From Fervidobacterium gondwanense DSM 13020 (lineage in GTDB: Bacteria > Thermotogota > Thermotogae > Thermotogales > Fervidobacteriaceae): a DNA stretch of 64,000 bases. The stretch is from the NCBI RefSeq assembly GCF_900143265.1, contig NZ_FRDJ01000001.1, positions 62,001 to 126,000 of the forward strand, given 5' to 3'. The notes under the pieces are model-generated. The model worked only from the letters and a program-made list of their open reading frames with translations, was not told the origin of the DNA and searched no databases. The position numbers were made by a program, and so were the translations under genes. This document shows positions 61,683 through 64,000 of this stretch, one piece after another (the first letter of the stretch is position 1; every line of letters starts with the position of its first letter).

Positions 61683-62824
61683 ATTTTTCCCTCCAGTAGA
61701 TTGTCATATATTGTCAAGAAGTTATTAGCTACCTCCTCCCAATCACATCTTTTAGCAATAATTTTCTTGTTGACGACTGTCTTCTCCTTAAGTTCATATA
61801 GATTTTCTATTACATATGCAATCTTTGAAGACAACAATCCTGGTCCAAGGCGTGGTATAGTTTCAAAATATGCGCCTTCTCTTTTCAGTTCACTGTAATC
61901 CAACCACTCACCATTTATAACAATGCTCCCAGCATACAAGCTTTCTTGCATGGAAGCAGACAAAGCGTCAGAAACTTGAACATTCACCATTATGTCTGTT
62001 GCTTTCCTCAAAACTGCCACTTCCCGATCCGACATTTGCTCTTCCAGAATAGAGTACTTTATACCCCTCGATTTAAACTTCTCCTCACAGTATTGCTTTA
62101 CCTTTTCTCTGTGTTCGACATTGCCATAGGTCATTGGGAGGAAGACGAAAATGTTTTTAAAAGTATTGTAAAGTTTAACAACCTCGTCAATCATATACAT
62201 ATGATTCTTTCCTGGATCTGCTGAATATCCAAGCGTCAGAACAATGTTGTTCGCCGCTATCGAAAACCGCTTCTTAAATTTCTCAATTTCTTCCATACTC
62301 ACTTGATCAATAACCTTCAAATCAATTGGAACTGCAAATTTTGTCAGAAAGACCTTCTTATCCCTAACATCAAAAATCTTATAGAAATCATCTATCATTT
62401 TCTCAGAAGTTACGGTAACCACATCAGCACGCTTTATTACACTCTTTTGAATGATTTTCTTTATCATTGGAGTTCCCGAAATCCTATAAAGATCCGAACC
62501 CCAAAAAGTAACTACCAGTTTGCCCTTTCTAAACAGTTTACTCCACATAACGTACAAAATAGTCGGAGCATTAAAATAGTGTATGTGAACAATATCTGGA
62601 TGTTCAGCTGCAACTCTATCTATGATTTTTCTGGTATTGATAAGCTTTCTCAAGGAATTTTTCGTCTCAGGCAAAGCATAGATTTCAAGACCGTTATGTA
62701 TATACTTTAGACCACTCAGCACATAAAAGTTCAAGCGTACATCTCCTGCGCGTGACAAGCTCTCTAATAGTTTTCTGATATATATGCTGTTGTAATTACC
62801 AATGATCAGCACTTTCTTATTCAA
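61679..62824 (-). CDS. Glycosyltransferase family 4
   Basis: About 381 residues, GT-B fold. N-terminal VLIIGNYNSIYIRKLLE, HPDIVHIHYFNAPTILYVMW; the acceptor/donor cleft has FWGSDLYR; C-terminal domain has LTLGYSADPGKNHMYMI and the donor-binding SDALSASMQESLYAGSIVI (E-x7-E type). TTG start at 62824 after GGTGGG-rich site. It is paralogous to the next gene upstream (62852-63622), with a near-identical DNA block in the GYSADPG region. Confidence 0.9.
   Translation of the reverse strand: MNKKVLIIGNYNSIYIRKLLESLSRAGDVRLNFYVLSGLKYIHNGLEIYALPETKNSLRKLINTRKIIDRVAAEHPDIVHIHYFNAPTILYVMWSKLFRKGKLVVTFWGSDLYRISGTPMIKKIIQKSVIKRADVVTVTSEKMIDDFYKIFDVRDKKVFLTKFAVPIDLKVIDQVSMEEIEKFKKRFSIAANNIVLTLGYSADPGKNHMYMIDEVVKLYNTFKNIFVFLPMTYGNVEHREKVKQYCEEKFKSRGIKYSILEEQMSDREVAVLRKATDIMVNVQVSDALSASMQESLYAGSIVINGEWLDYSELKREGAYFETIPRLGPGLLSSKIAYVIENLYELKEKTVVNKKIIAKRCDWEEVANNFLTIYDNLLEGKI
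62106..62170. repeat. 65-bp block identical to 62916-62980 (copy in intact gene)
   Basis: Inside the intact glycosyltransferase gene, 65 bases are identical to a block 810 bp further on in the truncated paralog; similarity then continues with a few mismatches for another 60 bases. The flanking parts of the two genes are much more diverged. Confidence 0.85.
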
Positions 62825-62851
62825 ATTCCACCCACCCTCTTTCAAAGAATA

Positions 62852-63622
62852 CTAAACGAGCAATAAGGTATATACTTTAAGAACAAGAACGTACCTTTTG
62901 GTTATTTGTTCCAATTCTCTGTGTTCGACATTGCCATAGGTCATTGGGAGGAAGACGAAAATGTTTTTAAAAGTATTGTATAGCTTAACAATCTCATCAA
63001 TCATATACATATGCTTCTTTCCTGGATCTGCTGAATAGCCCAGAGTGATAATTATTTCATTTTCCCCGACAGAAAATCTTCTTCTGAACCATCGAAGCTT
63101 GTCTTCACTCAGTGAATCTATGATCGATAGGTCAATTGGTATTGCAAACCTGGTTAGTAAAATTGGCTTATCCTCGAATCCGAATATTTTCTGAAAGTCA
63201 TTTTTCATCTTGGGAGAAACCACCGTAATAATGTCTGCACGTTTTATCAGGAACTTCTGAAGTAATTTTTTAAGTAGTGATCTTGTTGGGTATCTATAAA
63301 GATCAGACCCCCACAGCGTAATTATTACTTTAGCGTCTTTTAATAAACTTTTGTAGAAAACATTTAACGGATCAAGAAAATGTATGTGTACTACGTCAGG
63401 TTTTTCAGAAGAGATTTTTTTAGAGATATAAATCGCATTGAAAATCCTTTGGATACATTTTTTCGGAACTGAGCATTCGTCAAACTGATCACTACTATAA
63501 AGACGTTTACCATCGCTCACTAAGCCAAAACTATATCGCTTTTTTCCTGCGACTACGAGATTGTCAAAGAGTTTTCTTAAGAAAATGCCCCTGCAATCTC
63601 CAATAATCAATACTTTCCTCAT
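62852..63622 (-). pseudogene. Truncated glycosyltransferase family 4 paralog
   Basis: 256 residues that align from the N-terminus (VLIIGDCRGIFLRKLFDN, PDVVHIHFLDPLNVFYK, LWGSDLYRYP, LGYSADPGKKHMYM) with the gene downstream. After FVFLPMTYGNVEHRE it leaves the family and ends within 20 codons (LEQITKRYVLVLKV...). The donor-binding part of about 120 residues, including the E-x7-E region, is missing, so the product should be inactive. ATG at 63622 with a distant GAGG. Probably a tandem duplicate that lost its 3' end by deletion at the repeated block. Confidence 0.8.
62916..62980. repeat. 65-bp block identical to 62106-62170 (copy in truncated gene)
   Basis: Second copy, same orientation, just before the point at which the truncated paralog loses its family similarity. 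Identity at the very end of the homologous part points to recombination or gene conversion here. Confidence 0.85.
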
Positions 63623-63784
63623 AACTTTGCTTTCATCCTCTCCAGTCTATGAGATTTTGTTGCATGGAAACTCAAAACTTACGCGGAATCCATCATTCCA
63701 TTTCCAACGAAGCGGTAAAATAAATCCTAAGTGGTTTATAACCCCATATTTAGCCACGTATTAGACATTTCATTCTCGAGCAAG

Positions 63785-64000
63785 CTACGGTTTCATGTTA
63801 TAACGTCGACAGCCAGCACATAGTAAGAAGAATGCGTATATTATCGTTATAAAAACAACTCTGGGTACTAGAAATCCTATATAAAACGTATGGAGACTCC
63901 CCATGTAAAGCCCGGTTAAGATGAACAGTAAGAAGAAATTTTTTTCTACGTCGTCAAACAATCGCCTTTCAACAGCTATCCTAATAAAAAGTCTAAGGTA
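63785..64000 (-). CDS. Membrane protein, C-terminal part (cut by window end)
   Basis: An open frame of 71 codons enters from the right edge of the window and stops at TAG 63787-63785; it has no start here. It contains DDVEKNFFLLFILTGLYMGS, a short loop with HTFYIGFLVPRV and a final membrane helix (VFITIIYAFFLLCAG) with a short basic tail. Position at the end of a polysaccharide cluster suggests an O-antigen polymerase or ligase-like protein, but the visible part is too short to name the family. The gap 63623-63784 holds nothing recognisable. Confidence 0.6.
   Translation of the reverse strand, partial: YLRLFIRIAVERRLFDDVEKNFFLLFILTGLYMGSLHTFYIGFLVPRVVFITIIYAFFLLCAGCRRYNMKP

Overview
The window looks like a chromosomal segment of a thermophilic, sugar-fermenting bacterium of the Thermotogales, most likely Fervidobacterium or a close relative. 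This is inferred from moderately AT-rich DNA, very strong GGAGG-type ribosome binding sites, frequent GTG and TTG starts, and a gene set (family-5 sugar ABC transporters, ROK and GntR regulators, many stand-alone P-loop ATPases) typical of that order. No rRNA, tRNA, CRISPR array or transposase was seen.

Layout. (1) 1-2.7 kb, plus strand: a gene cut by the window edge, rsmA, a Cof-type HAD phosphatase and an exported protein. (2) 2.7-15.1 kb, minus strand: a xylan/xylo-oligosaccharide operon, read as binding protein, two permeases, two ATPases, cytoplasmic GH3 glycosidase, xylA, xylB and a ROK repressor. Imported oligosaccharides would be cut by the GH3 enzyme, and xylose isomerised and phosphorylated to xylulose 5-phosphate. 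(3) 15.2-18.7 kb, minus strand: housekeeping and unknown genes, ending in a frameshifted transglutaminase-like gene. (4) 18.7-21.8 kb, plus strand: two AAA+ ATPase/nuclease-like genes, each with its own palindrome-loaded promoter, bracketed by 46-bp direct repeats exactly 3000 bp apart. (5) 21.8-25.4 kb: an amidase, a HAD phosphatase, a glycosyltransferase and an LCP ligase. (6) 25.4-41.3 kb, minus strand: two sugar-acid operons. Operon A has a gluconokinase-like FGGY kinase, TctABC-type transporter and 6-phosphogluconate dehydrogenase. Operon B has a 2-hydroxyacid dehydrogenase, second FGGY kinase, FadR-type regulator, KDPG aldolase, TRAP transporter, SDR and mannonate/fructuronate oxidoreductase. 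Both have the same promoter layout (-35, 18 bp, -10, then a TGGTCTTACCA operator 14 bp on), so the regulator in operon B probably controls both.

(7) 41.5-52.9 kb is the accessory region: Fic protein, UDP-GlcNAc 2-epimerase, three more P-loop ATPases of the PF01637 and DUF4143 types, a small sigma-region-2-like protein in its own transcription unit, an OLD-like ATPase broken by an in-frame TGA, an AlbA-2/Schlafen-like gene with one in-frame stop and two compensating frameshifts, and a frameshifted esterase. Short palindromes are concentrated here: two arrays of TGATGCATCA with a strict 21-bp period flank the broken ATPase, and TGACCT-N6-AGGTCA sites lie at its distal end and in the promoter of the next ATPase. 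Four of the five stand-alone ATPase genes of the window have an inverted repeat at or next to their start. (8) 52.9-64 kb, minus strand: a surface polysaccharide cluster with glycosyltransferases, flippase, AsnB-like amidotransferase, CBS-nucleotidyltransferase, NeuD-type acetyltransferase, LegC-type aminotransferase and LegB-type dehydratase, plus a deleted epimerase pseudogene, a truncated duplicate glycosyltransferase and the end of a membrane protein.

The most likely new biology is the set of ATPase modules with gene-specific palindromic operators and flanking repeats, which look like self-regulated, possibly mobile or defensive units. Much of that island is decaying. Several lesions sit in short homopolymers, so assembly error must be excluded first.
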